A stretch of DNA of 64,000 bases from Athalassotoga sp049965695 (GCF_049965695.1 NZ_JBMFWB010000003.1:1-64000); one strand, 5' to 3'; shown: positions 1 through 8,945, counted from the first letter of the stretch. Notes: generated from the sequence alone by a model not told the origin. A program made the numbers and translations.

Positions 1-59
1 GATAATTGTTGTTTGTATACCGAGTTTTTTTCAAAAAGTGCGAAAGGGAGGGAAAGAAA

Positions 60-496
60 ATGTTCATGAGGAAGAAAAGAGAAGGTTTCACGCTTATAGA
101 ACTTTTGATAGTCATGGCCGTTATCGCCGCTTTGATGGGCGCGCTTATTCCTGTGGCGTTGAGTGCAATAAACCATGCAAATGCAACAAGGATAGCAGAG
201 AATTTACAGTCTCTGGTGACTCAGGTCCAGCAATACGCCTATTCGAATCATACGTTACCAACTATTAGTGATTTGTCGACAAGTGTTTCCGGAGGGAATA
301 TAAATGATTATGTTATTGGTACTTATAGTGGAGGAAACCTTAGACTACTAATCAAACATTAACATCTTCACAAACTATTTTTGCAGTTGCTTATAAGCCA
401 AGTTTTAATGCGACCGCTGTTCATAATGTTTGGAGCGGAGTTACAACTATCGGTGCATCGGTAGCAGCAACAGGTGTTGTTGTAAAATACTGGTGA
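60..496 (+). pseudogene. Type IV pilin/pseudopilin-like protein, frameshifted
   Basis: The ATG at 60 follows a GGGAGGGAAAG ribosome site and opens a short basic leader ending in Gly, then FTLIELLIV and a hydrophobic helix, the class III signal peptide of type IV pilins and type II secretion pseudopilins. The product would be cleaved before Phe and assembled from the inner membrane. The frame stops at TAA 360-362. A second frame, open from a TAG at 341-343 to TGA 494-496, continues with 48 codons from 353 that end in GVVVKYW, a plausible pilin beta-sheet end. Joining the frames needs a -1 shift inside 341-362, and I see no slippery heptamer there. I infer one lost base (mutation or sequence error) in a gene for about 140 residues. 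No other pilus gene is in the window. Confidence 0.75.
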
Positions 497-499
497 TCA

Positions 500-625
500 A
501 ATCGGCTAATAGCATATAGCGCATAACAAATGGCACGTAGCAGGTGGCGTGTAGCACGTGGGAAAACCAGTAACGCGTGATCGGCAGATGGCTAATAGCA
601 CAAATGACAAGAAAAAGATTAGAGA
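500..625. repeat. Intergenic word repeats (ACGCGT/CACGTG family)
   Basis: This stretch has no gene. It is made of loosely repeated words such as GCTAATAGCA, GGCACGTAGC, GTAGCACGTGG and TAACGCGTGATCGGC, followed by GAGATTAGACATTAGAGA. The same words recur near 1535-1625, 19096-19370, 27920-28185 and 43375-43475. The rest of 626-860 holds a terminator, a GCGGGATGAC palindrome-like word and nothing else that I can recognise. Confidence 0.6.
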
Positions 626-686
626 TTAGACATTAGAGAGAAAAGCGAAGATATTCAAAGCGATTTGAAGATAATTGAATATAAGC

Positions 687-724
687 GGAGGAGATCGGCA
701 AAGATCGCCTCCTATTCTTTTATT
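687..724 (+). terminator. Rho-independent-type hairpin
   Basis: Bases 687-696 pair with 703-712 (10 positions, one A/G mismatch) around a 6-base loop, followed by a T-rich run. It lies about 190 bases after the pilin-like gene and could end its transcript. Confidence 0.55.
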
Positions 725-770
725 TGGCTTAATTATGGCAGATTTGAGGAATTACCTTAAAGGCTTTAGT

Positions 771-800
771 GCGATCCCGCCTCACGTGCGGGATGACAGG
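771..800. repeat. GCGGGATGAC short repeat, upstream copy
   Basis: The word TGCGGGATGAC plus a short purine tail occurs here (core about 786-796) and again at about 1484-1494, on either side of the toxin-antitoxin pair. The upstream copy forms a small hairpin, ATCCCGC with GCGGGAT. Confidence 0.45.
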
Positions 801-860
801 AAGTGTAATTCCGCCCTCTGATCAAATTAGAAATGGTGGATGACACGATCAGACCAAAAT

Positions 861-888
861 ATGTGTAGATGGATATTTCTGTTATAAT
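861..888 (+). promoter_or_regulatory. Probable promoter of the toxin-antitoxin pair
   Basis: A perfect TATAAT at 883-888 lies about 50 bases before the antitoxin start. The -35 region around 861-866 is a poor match, so only the -10 box is well supported. Confidence 0.4.
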
Positions 889-936
889 TGAAGTAGTGTC
901 GATAACGATCAATTTGGTACGAAAGAGGTGTTATCT

Positions 937-1149
937 GTGCAAAATACAAAAAATTTAAGAAAAAAGCTCAAAGATTCGATTGACAATCTTTCGGATGATG
1001 AAATCAAAAGACTTTGGGAAGAATATGAAGATCTAATAATCGAGCGTGAACTGAACAAAGATCCGAATTTTTTCAAAGACGCTAAAGATGCCTTAAATGG
1101 CGTGAATATTGTTTCGAATGAAGAAGTGAAAAGGCAGTTCAATCTGTGA
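937..1149 (+). CDS. Antitoxin of a RelE/ParE-type module
   Basis: This is a small acidic, helix-rich protein of 70 residues, overlapping a RelE/ParE-like toxin gene by GTGA. I chose GTG 937 because GAGG at 925-928 sits 8 bases upstream. An in-frame GTG at 928 overlaps that site. The first 45 residues are strongly charged and helical. The C-terminal segment around VSNEEVKRQF is typical of the toxin-wrapping tail of small antitoxins. It would neutralise the toxin and probably repress the shared promoter. The family is not recognisable beyond context; no clear ribbon-helix-helix is visible. Confidence 0.65.
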   Translation: MQNTKNLRKKLKDSIDNLSDDEIKRLWEEYEDLIIERELNKDPNFFKDAKDALNGVNIVSNEEVKRQFNL

Positions 1150-1376
1150 TCTACTGGCACAAAAAAGCCATGAAACATTTTGAAATGATTCCTCGTGACT
1201 ACCAATTAAAAATTGATGTGGCAGTGGAAAAACTTCCAGATGGAGACGTTAAACCTTTACATGGAAAATATGCTGATTTCTTTAGACTCAGAGTCGGAGA
1301 TTACAGAGTAATCTTTGAAAAGAAGGAAAATGACATCTTCGTTCTTGAAGTTCTTCCGAGGGGAAAAGTATATTGA
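1146..1376 (+). CDS. RelE/ParE-family toxin
   Basis: This 76-residue basic protein starts at GTG 1146, overlapping the antitoxin stop. Its pattern is that of the RelE/ParE fold: an N-terminal strand (IYWHKKAMKHFE), a helix, then HGKYADFFRLRVGDYRVIFE and a final strand ending EVLPRGKVY. The RLRVGDYRVIF block is the family's most recognisable segment. Members either cleave mRNA on the ribosome or poison gyrase; the sequence does not decide which. It is translationally coupled to the antitoxin and flanked by short repeats, as expected for a mobile stability module. Confidence 0.8.
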   Translation: MIYWHKKAMKHFEMIPRDYQLKIDVAVEKLPDGDVKPLHGKYADFFRLRVGDYRVIFEKKENDIFVLEVLPRGKVY

Positions 1377-1436
1377 TGTTCTCTTTGAGGCCTTTGCATC
1401 AAAAAGATCTTGAAAATGAATCGTATTATATCTGAG

Positions 1437-1457
1437 ATCCTGAAACAAGTTCAGGAT
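1437..1457. repeat. Short palindrome ATCCTGAA-N5-TTCAGGAT
   Basis: An 8-bp perfect inverted repeat with a 5-base loop, followed by GAC. It belongs to the CAGGATGAC-type intergenic words seen around this toxin-antitoxin locus. Confidence 0.55.
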
Positions 1458-1534
1458 GACAAAATGTTTAGGATAACAAAGATTGCGGGATGACGGGGAA
1501 ATCCCTAATGTTTTGTTTTTGCCACAACCTACCC

Positions 1535-1625
1535 GCCGTTTTGCTTTTCTGCTCACTGATCACGCGTTACCCGTCACTGTTTTTTTCCACGTGCTACACG
1601 CCACCCGCTACGTGCTGCTTTTAAC
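1535..1625. repeat. Intergenic word repeats overlapping the nfo stop
   Basis: Read on the minus strand, this contains AGCAGCACGTAGCGGGTGG, GTAGCACGTGG and AACGCGTGATCAGTGAGCAG, the same words as at 19096-19130 and 43380-43420. The first unit encodes the last residues and the TAG stop of nfo (1608-1610). Confidence 0.65.
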
Positions 1626-2450
1626 TATTTCCTTCACAACTTTTATGTCTTCTTCGTGTTCTTGATCGCCACCGGGCGTTTCGAGGATCATTGGAATTGT
1701 TCTGAAAAATGCTTCCGAAAAGAACGTTTCAAATCCTTTTACGCCTATAAAACCTTTGCCGATTCTTTCGTGTCTGTCTTTATGCACGCCAAGCGGGTAC
1801 ATTGAATCGTTCAGATGGCACATGACAAGATGATCTCTGCCGATCGTTTCGTCGATTTCGTCCATGAGTTTTTTCATTCCGTCTTTTGAGGTTATATCGT
1901 ATCCGGCGTCAAAGCCATGGCATGTATCGTATGTGAAATATAAATTATATCCGCTTAGATCGGCAATTTTTTTGAGTTGGCGAAAGTTGTGTCCGATGTT
2001 TCCTCCTTTCGGAGAAACTATTTCAAGCAGCAACACAACGTCTTTTGGACTGTCTTCCATTATAGTCGCTATCGAATGGCCGATTCTTTGAATCGCGCTT
2101 TCTTCCGATTCTCCAAGGCCACTGCCGGGATGGACGTTGAGGTATTTGATCTTGAGCAAACTCGCAAGTTCGAGTTCTTTTTTCATGAGTTCTATCGATT
2201 TTTCAAGCACTTCGGGGTTAGGGCTCGCAAGGTTTATGAGATAACTCGCGTGAATCATCACTTTGTCGCCTTTTATGTTTTGTCTTTTCATCCCCGCTAT
2301 GAAGGCATCGCGTTCGGGGTCATTCGACTTTACGTTTACGTTCCACATTCTCGGACTGTGAGAGAAGATCTGAAACGTGTTTCCGCCTATTTTAATGGTT
2401 CTGTCGGGTATCGTCGAAAGCGGACTTGTCATATGAGCGCCTATGTACAT
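1608..2450 (-). CDS. nfo: Endonuclease IV (AP endonuclease)
   Basis: This 280-residue protein is the usual length for Nfo. Nfo cuts the backbone 5' to abasic sites in base-excision repair with a trinuclear zinc centre in a TIM barrel. The opening IGAHMTSPLS, the IHASYLINLAS segment, NVHPGSGLG, LLLEIVSPKGG, the FTYDTCHGFDAGYD metal site, CHLNDSMYPLGVHKDRHERIGKG and the final ILETPGGDQEHEEDI all match the family, so the zinc ligands look complete. Its ATG directly follows the TGA of the upstream glucosidase gene, suggesting co-transcription. The last residues (SST) and the stop fall inside an intergenic repeat, so the native C-terminus may have been replaced. Confidence 0.95.
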   Translation of the reverse strand: MYIGAHMTSPLSTIPDRTIKIGGNTFQIFSHSPRMWNVNVKSNDPERDAFIAGMKRQNIKGDKVMIHASYLINLASPNPEVLEKSIELMKKELELASLLKIKYLNVHPGSGLGESEESAIQRIGHSIATIMEDSPKDVVLLLEIVSPKGGNIGHNFRQLKKIADLSGYNLYFTYDTCHGFDAGYDITSKDGMKKLMDEIDETIGRDHLVMCHLNDSMYPLGVHKDRHERIGKGFIGVKGFETFFSEAFFRTIPMILETPGGDQEHEEDIKVVKEIVKSST

Positions 2451-4691
2451 TCAAATCACATCTTCCATTTCAAATTCAACTTTCAGAGTTTTGCCGTCGA
2501 AATGCGATTCTGTTTTTTTACCATTTAGGGTGACTTCTATGATTTGTCTTGGAGCGTTTAAAAAGTTCATCTGGACCTTTTTATATTTTCCCGCGTATCC
2601 ATGATTTAAGGCCTTTATTCCTATCGTGTATCCCTGACTCAACGCGCCGACGGCGAACTCGTAAAGGTTGTACTTTCCGGCTTTGTAATCGAGCGTTTCA
2701 CCGTCATCTTCGTAAAGATATCCAACCGCTTCCTGACCGTAAATGTCTACGTAAAGGTTCATCTTTTCTTTCTCAAAGATGTAATTCGCGGGATCGGTCT
2801 TGAAGATCATGGAATTTTCTTTTATAAAGATTGGAATTTCGTCAAGCGGGGCGTCGATCTTGTAAACGTGATCTTCTTCGTAAAGGTTGCCGTTTCTCAT
2901 GTCGATCCATTTTCCTTTTGGGATGTAGACCGTTCTCCACGTCGCATTCGGCCTTGTTATGGGGGCCACGAGAATCGAGTCTCCGAAAAGAAATTCATCG
3001 TTTATCGAGTACAGATTTTCGTTATCCTGATCGAGAAACAAAAGCGGGCGCATAACGGGTACTCCGTCTTTGTGAGAAAAATAAAATGCGGTGTATATGT
3101 ACGGGAAAAGTGCATACCTTAATTTTATATATTTTCTGATCGTGTCTTCGATCTGTTTTCCGAAAGACCAAGGTTCCTGACGCGATGTGCCGATGGCGCT
3201 GTGATTTCTGAAAAACGGGAAAAAAGCGCCCATTTCGGTCCATCTGGCAAGCAATTCTCCGTCCGCGTTTCCTCCGAAACCACCCACGTCCGTGCCCGTG
3301 AAAGCAACTCCGCTCATTCCGAGTCCCATGGAAATGGGCATTTCAATTTCGAGATGTTCCCACCAACTTGAGTTGTCTCCGGTCCACACGGCGGCGTACT
3401 TTTGAATTCCCGCAAATCCTGCCCTTGTCAAAATGAAAGGCCTTTTATTCGGTTTGTACATCTCAAAAGCCTGTTTTGTCGCCATCGCTTCGAGGTAGGC
3501 GTAGATATTTCTCACTTTGAAATGCGGCCAAATCTTGCCCTTGTCATCTTTGTGAACTATTTCGTCTCCAAAATCTTCCTGCGCAAAGAACGCTTTCGCC
3601 TCGCCGAGGATTTGAAAATCGATCTCTCCTTTTTGCATCAACTCAAAGACTTTGGATGTTTTCGAATCAGTCCAAACTATCGCCGGCTCATTCATATCGT
3701 TCCATACGCCGTCGACACCGTTTTCAAATAAAGATTTATGTGATTTTGCCCACCATTCTCTTACGTCCGATCTCAGAAAATCCGGAAAATTGCATCTGCC
3801 CGGCCAGACATAGCCCGTGAAATCTTTTCCGCTTCGATCTTTGACAAAAGCATCTAACGATTTTCCTGATTTGTAAATTTCGTAATTTTCATCTACTTTG
3901 ACGCCGGGATCGATTATGGTGACGATCTTAAATCCCAACTTTTTCATCTCTTGAGAGAAACTTTTCGGATTTTTGAAATTTTCTCCCCATGTAAAGACCC
4001 TGTATCCGTCCATGTAATCTATGTCAAGATATATAACGTCGCACGGAATATCGTCCGATCTTAATTTTTTGGCGATATCTAACGCTTCGGAAGCGGTGGA
4101 GTAACTCCATCTCGATTGCTGATAACCAAGTGACCATGCGGGAGGCATTTCCATTTTCCCAACGAGTTGCGTGAATTTACCGACAACATCCTGCACTTTG
4201 GGACCGTAAATGAGGTAAAGTTCAATGCCGTCGTCTTTGGCCGATACGTCGAAATCATTTCCCGTTTTGAAAAAAGTGTAAGATGTGGAATTTGCGAATA
4301 TTCCCATTGCAGGTTTTTTAGGAGAAACGGCGATGAAAAACGGGATGGATATGTACATCGGATCAAGATCCGGCGTATGGAGGGGATTATCCATGTTTTG
4401 CATTTTAAAGTGCTTACCACGTTTGTCAAGGTAGCCCATCTTTTCTCCGAAACCAAAAAAATGCGCATTTTCGTATGAAAAGGTCACAGAGAAAATGCCG
4501 CCATCGACCTTCGAATCTTTTTCGGATATGATAGTTTTGCCCGCATCGATCACCTGCAATTTTCCGTTTATCTCTTCGCATTTTAAGCCGGAATATGCAT
4601 CTTCGTATGGCAAAGTTACATCTACGGGGTTCGTCGGATTGCCGTAAACGACCTTAAAAATCGAACCGTTAATTTTCTCAATCGTAGGCAT
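2451..4691 (-). CDS. Glycoside hydrolase family 31 alpha-glucosidase
   Basis: This 746-residue protein has the GH31 layout: an N-terminal beta-sandwich, the barrel starting near PPAWSLGYQQSRWSY, the catalytic nucleophile in VWNDMNEPA (Asp near residue 330), the acid/base Asp in WTGDNSSWWEHL (near 437), and C-terminal beta domains. Family members hydrolyse terminal alpha-glucosides, and some act on xylosides or transfer glucose. The nucleophile context fits alpha-glucosidase better than alpha-xylosidase, but substrate is not certain. There is no signal peptide, so it is likely cytoplasmic and acts on imported oligosaccharides. An AAGGAGGG site precedes the ATG. It is probably co-transcribed with nfo. 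Confidence 0.9.
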   Translation of the reverse strand: MPTIEKINGSIFKVVYGNPTNPVDVTLPYEDAYSGLKCEEINGKLQVIDAGKTIISEKDSKVDGGIFSVTFSYENAHFFGFGEKMGYLDKRGKHFKMQNMDNPLHTPDLDPMYISIPFFIAVSPKKPAMGIFANSTSYTFFKTGNDFDVSAKDDGIELYLIYGPKVQDVVGKFTQLVGKMEMPPAWSLGYQQSRWSYSTASEALDIAKKLRSDDIPCDVIYLDIDYMDGYRVFTWGENFKNPKSFSQEMKKLGFKIVTIIDPGVKVDENYEIYKSGKSLDAFVKDRSGKDFTGYVWPGRCNFPDFLRSDVREWWAKSHKSLFENGVDGVWNDMNEPAIVWTDSKTSKVFELMQKGEIDFQILGEAKAFFAQEDFGDEIVHKDDKGKIWPHFKVRNIYAYLEAMATKQAFEMYKPNKRPFILTRAGFAGIQKYAAVWTGDNSSWWEHLEIEMPISMGLGMSGVAFTGTDVGGFGGNADGELLARWTEMGAFFPFFRNHSAIGTSRQEPWSFGKQIEDTIRKYIKLRYALFPYIYTAFYFSHKDGVPVMRPLLFLDQDNENLYSINDEFLFGDSILVAPITRPNATWRTVYIPKGKWIDMRNGNLYEEDHVYKIDAPLDEIPIFIKENSMIFKTDPANYIFEKEKMNLYVDIYGQEAVGYLYEDDGETLDYKAGKYNLYEFAVGALSQGYTIGIKALNHGYAGKYKKVQMNFLNAPRQIIEVTLNGKKTESHFDGKTLKVEFEMEDVI

Positions 4692-4703
4692 TTAAACCCT
4701 CCT

Positions 4704-5312
4704 TCATTTGTAAAATTCAGAAACAGGTTGAAATTGATTTTTCATTCTCAACAATTCGGATGACCCGTTTTTAGACACGAGAAAATAAGTATCCGAAGCA
4801 TCATTGCTGGTTACGACGCAGGAGCGATCAAGTGAGATGGTGTAGGTCGTTTTTACCGTCGGGGTGCCCGAAAGGAAAAAAACGTAATCGGAAAGTCCCG
4901 GCCTCATATCTGCCTGAAGCAAAAGTTGGCCGCCTTTGGTCACGTTTATCCATACGCCTTTCTTTCCCGTTATGTAAATGCCGAAATAATCCGAATTTGG
5001 ATTTACAGAGGAAAAGGTCAGGATTTTTTCGAGATCTATGTTGCCGTTTGAAAGAAAGTTATACGAATTTATGTACTCATCGACGACTCCGCCGGGAGAT
5101 ATGCTCTGTTTCAAAGTAGAAATATCCGAATCGATTCCATTCAATCGTCCGCTTATCGATCCCATCGTTTTGTTCAAATTAGAAATTTCCGCCGAATCCG
5201 ATCTGACAAGCGCAAAATCGAGTATGCTCATAAAAGTTGCGAAAATGGCAGCGACGATAACCAATATGACGACTATCTTGTAGATAAGCGGGGTATTTTC
5301 TTCATCGTTCAA
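4704..5312 (-). CDS. Unknown membrane-anchored protein with coiled coil
   Basis: I do not recognise this 202-residue protein. Residues about 10-33 form one transmembrane segment after an acidic N-terminus (MNDEENTP). A heptad-like stretch at about 38-70 follows, with hydrophobic residues spaced by 3 and 4, and then a soluble beta-rich domain with several Tyr and Thr strands. The topology suggests an N-in anchor with the C-terminal domain outside. It sits between plsY and the GH31 gene, 23 bases from plsY and 12 bases from the glucosidase start, so it probably belongs to the same transcript. It may be a lineage-restricted envelope protein. Confidence 0.6.
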   Translation of the reverse strand: MNDEENTPLIYKIVVILVIVAAIFATFMSILDFALVRSDSAEISNLNKTMGSISGRLNGIDSDISTLKQSISPGGVVDEYINSYNFLSNGNIDLEKILTFSSVNPNSDYFGIYITGKKGVWINVTKGGQLLLQADMRPGLSDYVFFLSGTPTVKTTYTISLDRSCVVTSNDASDTYFLVSKNGSSELLRMKNQFQPVSEFYK

Positions 5313-5335
5313 AAGATCACATCCGTTTCATGATG

Positions 5336-5938
5336 TCACTTTTGTCTTAAAATGCTTATCAAGTCCATCTTGTTTTCTTTCTTGTTGATAAGCCTTTTTA
5401 TGTTTTCATGATGTCTGTAAACGCTCAAAAGGAAAAGAAAAACCAAAGTGATACCCAGATATTCCTGTCTCAGCGCAAAAGCCAATATCGATGCAACGCC
5501 GAGACCTATCATCGAGGCTAAAGAAACGTATTTCGTCGCAAGCGCAAAAACGATCCAGATTCCAAGAAAGCCAAGCGCAACCAAAGGATTAACGGCAAAG
5601 ACAAAGCCTAAAGTTGATGCAACTCCCTTTCCTCCTTTGAATTTCATGTAAATCGGGTAATCATGGCCTATGACCGCAAAGGTACCGGCAAGCAATATCC
5701 AGACAAGATCGAATCCCAAAAGTCTTGCGATCAAAACAACGATAAAAGATTTAAAAATGTCAAGGAACATTGAAATAAAACCAATCGCAGGCCCGCCTGC
5801 CCTTAAGGCGTTTGTGCCGCCGACATTCCCGCTTCCCACTTTTCTTACATCTACCCCTTTTATGTAGGGTAAGATGTAACTGAAAGGTATGCTTCCGACA
5901 AAATAAGAGACAATTACCCAGATTACTTCAAAAATCAT
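5336..5938 (-). CDS. plsY: Glycerol-3-phosphate acyltransferase PlsY
   Basis: PlsY moves an acyl group from acyl-phosphate to the sn-1 position of glycerol 3-phosphate, the first step of membrane lipid synthesis, in the inner membrane. The 200-residue hydrophobic protein has the three conserved loops: GSIPFSYIL, VRKVGSGNVGGTNALRAGG, and GHDYPIYMKFKGGKGVAST, followed by a last membrane-helix pair and a charged tail (HHENIKRLINKKENK). Its ATG overlaps the der stop by four bases, so translation is coupled. Confidence 0.95.
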   Translation of the reverse strand: MIFEVIWVIVSYFVGSIPFSYILPYIKGVDVRKVGSGNVGGTNALRAGGPAIGFISMFLDIFKSFIVVLIARLLGFDLVWILLAGTFAVIGHDYPIYMKFKGGKGVASTLGFVFAVNPLVALGFLGIWIVFALATKYVSLASMIGLGVASILAFALRQEYLGITLVFLFLLSVYRHHENIKRLINKKENKMDLISILRQK

Positions 5939-7239
5939 GACTCTCTTCTCGCCCTTACGGTTATTTTCAAAGGTGTTTTTGCAAAGTTATCTATCTGTTT
6001 TCTTAAAAAGTTTTCGTAAGACCTTTTCATGCTGTCGTCAAAAAGTTCGGGAAAATTGACGAAAACGGAGATGGTCGGCGGAGAGGTTCCGGTCTGCGTC
6101 GCGTAGAAAAGTTTCAATTTCGACGAAATCGAATGCTCGGCCGAAAAGCGTGAGGTCGCATTCGCAATTTTTGACGTTTGAACGTTTGAGGTGTATCCGT
6201 CGTAAACGTCCACGATTTCTTTCATAAGACTGTCTATGTTCCACTTCTCGGCAGCAGACAACGGCACGAAAGGACTGTAAGATATGAAAAAAAGCGCTTT
6301 TTGGGCTTCGTCAAGAATCCCTGCCTTTGCGATATCCCATTTGTTTAAAACCACGATCGGAGCCTTTGAATATTTCAATATCATGGAGGCAATTTTTTTG
6401 TCCTGATCGGAAATTTTTTCCGAAGCATCAACTACGAGTAACGAGATATCCGAATTCATTATTGCCCTTATCGTTCTGGCACCGCTGAAAGATTCGACTG
6501 TCCCTTTCTCGACGTGCGACCTTCTTCTTAGACCGGCCGTGTCGATGAAAAGTATTTCTCTCCCTTTGTAATTGAAAGACGCATCTATGGTGTCTCTTGT
6601 GGTGCCCGGAATGTCCGTTACTATCGAGAGAGATTCGTTGATTAAGGCATTCAGCAAAGAAGATTTTCCGACGTTCGGCCTTCCGACGATCGAAACCCTT
6701 ACGGTCGTTTCGGTTATATTCTGGCCGGAATCGGGTATCCTTTTCAACACGGCATCTATCAGCGTTTCGAATCCGATGTTGTGCTCGGCCGAGACAAAGA
6801 TCGGATCGCCCATGGAGATCGAGTATATCTCATCCAAGTTCTTTTTGTAGGCCTCTCCTTCGGCTTTGTTCACGATTAAAAGGCACTCTTTACCGGATTT
6901 TCTGATTATATCCGCAACTTCTTCGTCTTCTTCCGTTATGTTGGACCTCCCGTCGATGACAAAGATCACCAAAGATGCCATCGCTATCCAATGTTTTAAA
7001 GCATCGTTCATGCTTTTTTCTATATCATCGGCCGGATCGACGAAGTATCCCGGCAGATCGACGATTCTGATGTTTTTTCCTTCCAAATTTATGTCAGAAA
7101 TAACCGGATCTCTGGTTAGGCCTTCGTAATCGGCCACCAGAGATCTTCTGAAACCAACTAATTTGTTGAATATACTTGACTTTCCAACGTTCTTTTTTCC
7201 CGCTATGACGACTGCGGGCAAATTAAGATTGCTTTTCAC
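5935..7239 (-). CDS. der: Ribosome-assembly GTPase Der (EngA)
   Basis: Der is the only bacterial GTPase with two tandem G domains and assists 50S maturation. Both P-loops are visible (GKKNVGKSS near residue 13, GRPNVGKSS near 187), with DLPG and DTAG switch II motifs and NKAE and NKWD base-specificity motifs. The C-terminal KH-like domain begins near FSAEHSISSKLKLFYATQ. Length 434 is normal. The start is a GTG inside the last codons of rpsA, preceded by AAAAAG, so it overlaps that gene by 17 bases. Confidence 0.96.
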   Translation of the reverse strand: MKSNLNLPAVVIAGKKNVGKSSIFNKLVGFRRSLVADYEGLTRDPVISDINLEGKNIRIVDLPGYFVDPADDIEKSMNDALKHWIAMASLVIFVIDGRSNITEEDEEVADIIRKSGKECLLIVNKAEGEAYKKNLDEIYSISMGDPIFVSAEHNIGFETLIDAVLKRIPDSGQNITETTVRVSIVGRPNVGKSSLLNALINESLSIVTDIPGTTRDTIDASFNYKGREILFIDTAGLRRRSHVEKGTVESFSGARTIRAIMNSDISLLVVDASEKISDQDKKIASMILKYSKAPIVVLNKWDIAKAGILDEAQKALFFISYSPFVPLSAAEKWNIDSLMKEIVDVYDGYTSNVQTSKIANATSRFSAEHSISSKLKLFYATQTGTSPPTISVFVNFPELFDDSMKRSYENFLRKQIDNFAKTPLKITVRARRES

Positions 7240-8938
7240 CTTTTTGATTCACCATTTCTCCTATTGTCGTTCTCATAGGCCCTTGATTAAAAAATTCATC
7301 TTCTTTCGGAGATTCTTTTTTGGCATGTGGAGCCTGTTCGGTGGGTTCTCCTTTTATGGTCACAACCATATCTCTTTCATCCAATTGAGGGTTGTAAGAT
7401 ATCTTGTGGACTTTCGCCTTAAAGGTATCTCCGACCTTTATTCCCTCGTAAAATTGAGATTTGGGTAAAAATCCTTCAACGTTGAAATCCACCACGCGCA
7501 GAATCGCACCCGAATTTTTGAGATTGACGATTTCACAATCAACCGAAGTACCCATCTTGACGTTCTTGGCAAGTTCTTCCCATGGATCTTTCTGCAATCT
7601 TTTAACGCTCAATTTCATCCTTCTCTTTTCAGGATTTATCTCGAGTATTTCCGCTTCAACTTCCTGATTTTTCTTGAAAAGATCGGAAGGATTTTTGACG
7701 AAATTCCACGAGAGTTCGGAAATGTGGGCAAAACCCGAAACTTCTTCTTCGATGCCAAGTATCACTCCGGTATCGAGTATCTTTTCAACTTTCGTTTTCA
7801 CCGTATCGCCGACATGGTACTTTTCTTCGATGCCGTTCCATGGATCTCCTCCCACATCTTTTATGCTGAAAGAAATCCTTCTTCTGTTTTTGTCTATTTC
7901 TGTGACTTCGACTTTTACGTTTTCATTTTCATGGAAATAGTCTTTAAGGTTTCTTCTGTAATTTCCCCAAAAGATGTCTTCCGATCTGACAAGACCCTTT
8001 ATGCCATCTGAAATTTTCACAAAGACACCGTAAGGCGCTATACCCGTGACTGTTGCATCCACAACGGTACCGACGGGATACTTTGCCTCTATGTCATCCC
8101 ATGGATCGTTAGAAAGTCTTTTGAGACTTATGGACATCTTTCTGTTTACCGTGTCTTTAGATATGACAACGCCTTCAATTTTATCGCCGACACGGAATTT
8201 GTCTTTAAAGTTGACATTTTTGTCCCAACTTATTTCACTTCTCGGAAGCAGTGCCGTCATAGGTCCCACATCCACAAACGCCCCGAAAGAGGTTATATCC
8301 TTTATAACACCGGTTAATTTGCTACCAAGTTCTATACCGTTCAAAAACTCTTCGACTTGCTTTTTCACGAGTGCATCCATTGAAAGTACTATGTTGTTGC
8401 CGTTGTTGCGTTCTTCAAAATTTATAACTTCAAATTCGAATTCTTTTTTCACAAGGTCTTCGTTGGATATGCTGTTTAAATAAGATGCCTGAGATCCTGG
8501 CAAAAAGGCCGAAAGAGTACCTTCTATTTCAACGGTGTATCCACCTCTGACTTTTTTGGTAACGTAACCTTTGACAGTCCTTTTCTCTTCCATGCTTTTT
8601 CTTACTTCTTCAAGGAGTTTCGGTATCATAAATCTGCGTTCGGAAAGGTAAGTCCTCGCGCCCTCTTCTTCTCCTTTGTAATTTATAACCATAGCCTCTA
8701 TCGTCTCACCAGGTTTGTAACTTTCAGGATTTCTCACGAGTTCTCTTTTCGTTATCATTCCTTCAGTTTTAGCCGATAGATCGACTATAACGTATTCGGT
8801 ACCTGAACTTAAGACGGTACATTTTCTTACTTCTCCGACAGTTGGTGTTCCTACATTTTCGCTTTCGAGATACTTCTCGAATTCTTCTTTTCCATTAAAC
8901 TCTTCGCCGTTTTCCATGATCTTCGCCCCGAAGGGCAC
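7223..8938 (-). CDS. rpsA: Ribosomal protein S1 homologue, multiple S1 domains
   Basis: The 571-residue protein has about six S1 RNA-binding repeats, recognised by recurring FGAFVDVGP, YGVFVKISDG, TGVILGIEEE and VEFLPKSQ-like cores and DPWDDIEAKYPVGT-type linkers. The first two repeats are diverged, as is normal for the ribosome-binding part of S1. It helps the 30S subunit capture mRNA. It lies between ispH and der, a neighbourhood shared by many thermophilic bacteria. The start is uncertain: GTG 8938 is only 3 bases after a strong AAAGGAGG, while the next ATG (8917) is 24 bases away. Confidence 0.9.
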   Translation of the reverse strand: MPFGAKIMENGEEFNGKEEFEKYLESENVGTPTVGEVRKCTVLSSGTEYVIVDLSAKTEGMITKRELVRNPESYKPGETIEAMVINYKGEEEGARTYLSERRFMIPKLLEEVRKSMEEKRTVKGYVTKKVRGGYTVEIEGTLSAFLPGSQASYLNSISNEDLVKKEFEFEVINFEERNNGNNIVLSMDALVKKQVEEFLNGIELGSKLTGVIKDITSFGAFVDVGPMTALLPRSEISWDKNVNFKDKFRVGDKIEGVVISKDTVNRKMSISLKRLSNDPWDDIEAKYPVGTVVDATVTGIAPYGVFVKISDGIKGLVRSEDIFWGNYRRNLKDYFHENENVKVEVTEIDKNRRRISFSIKDVGGDPWNGIEEKYHVGDTVKTKVEKILDTGVILGIEEEVSGFAHISELSWNFVKNPSDLFKKNQEVEAEILEINPEKRRMKLSVKRLQKDPWEELAKNVKMGTSVDCEIVNLKNSGAILRVVDFNVEGFLPKSQFYEGIKVGDTFKAKVHKISYNPQLDERDMVVTIKGEPTEQAPHAKKESPKEDEFFNQGPMRTTIGEMVNQKGEKQS

Positions 8939-8945
8939 ACCTCCT

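Noticed and set aside
341..362. Programmed -1 frameshifting in the pilin gene
   Set aside because: No slippery heptamer or downstream stem is apparent in the overlap.
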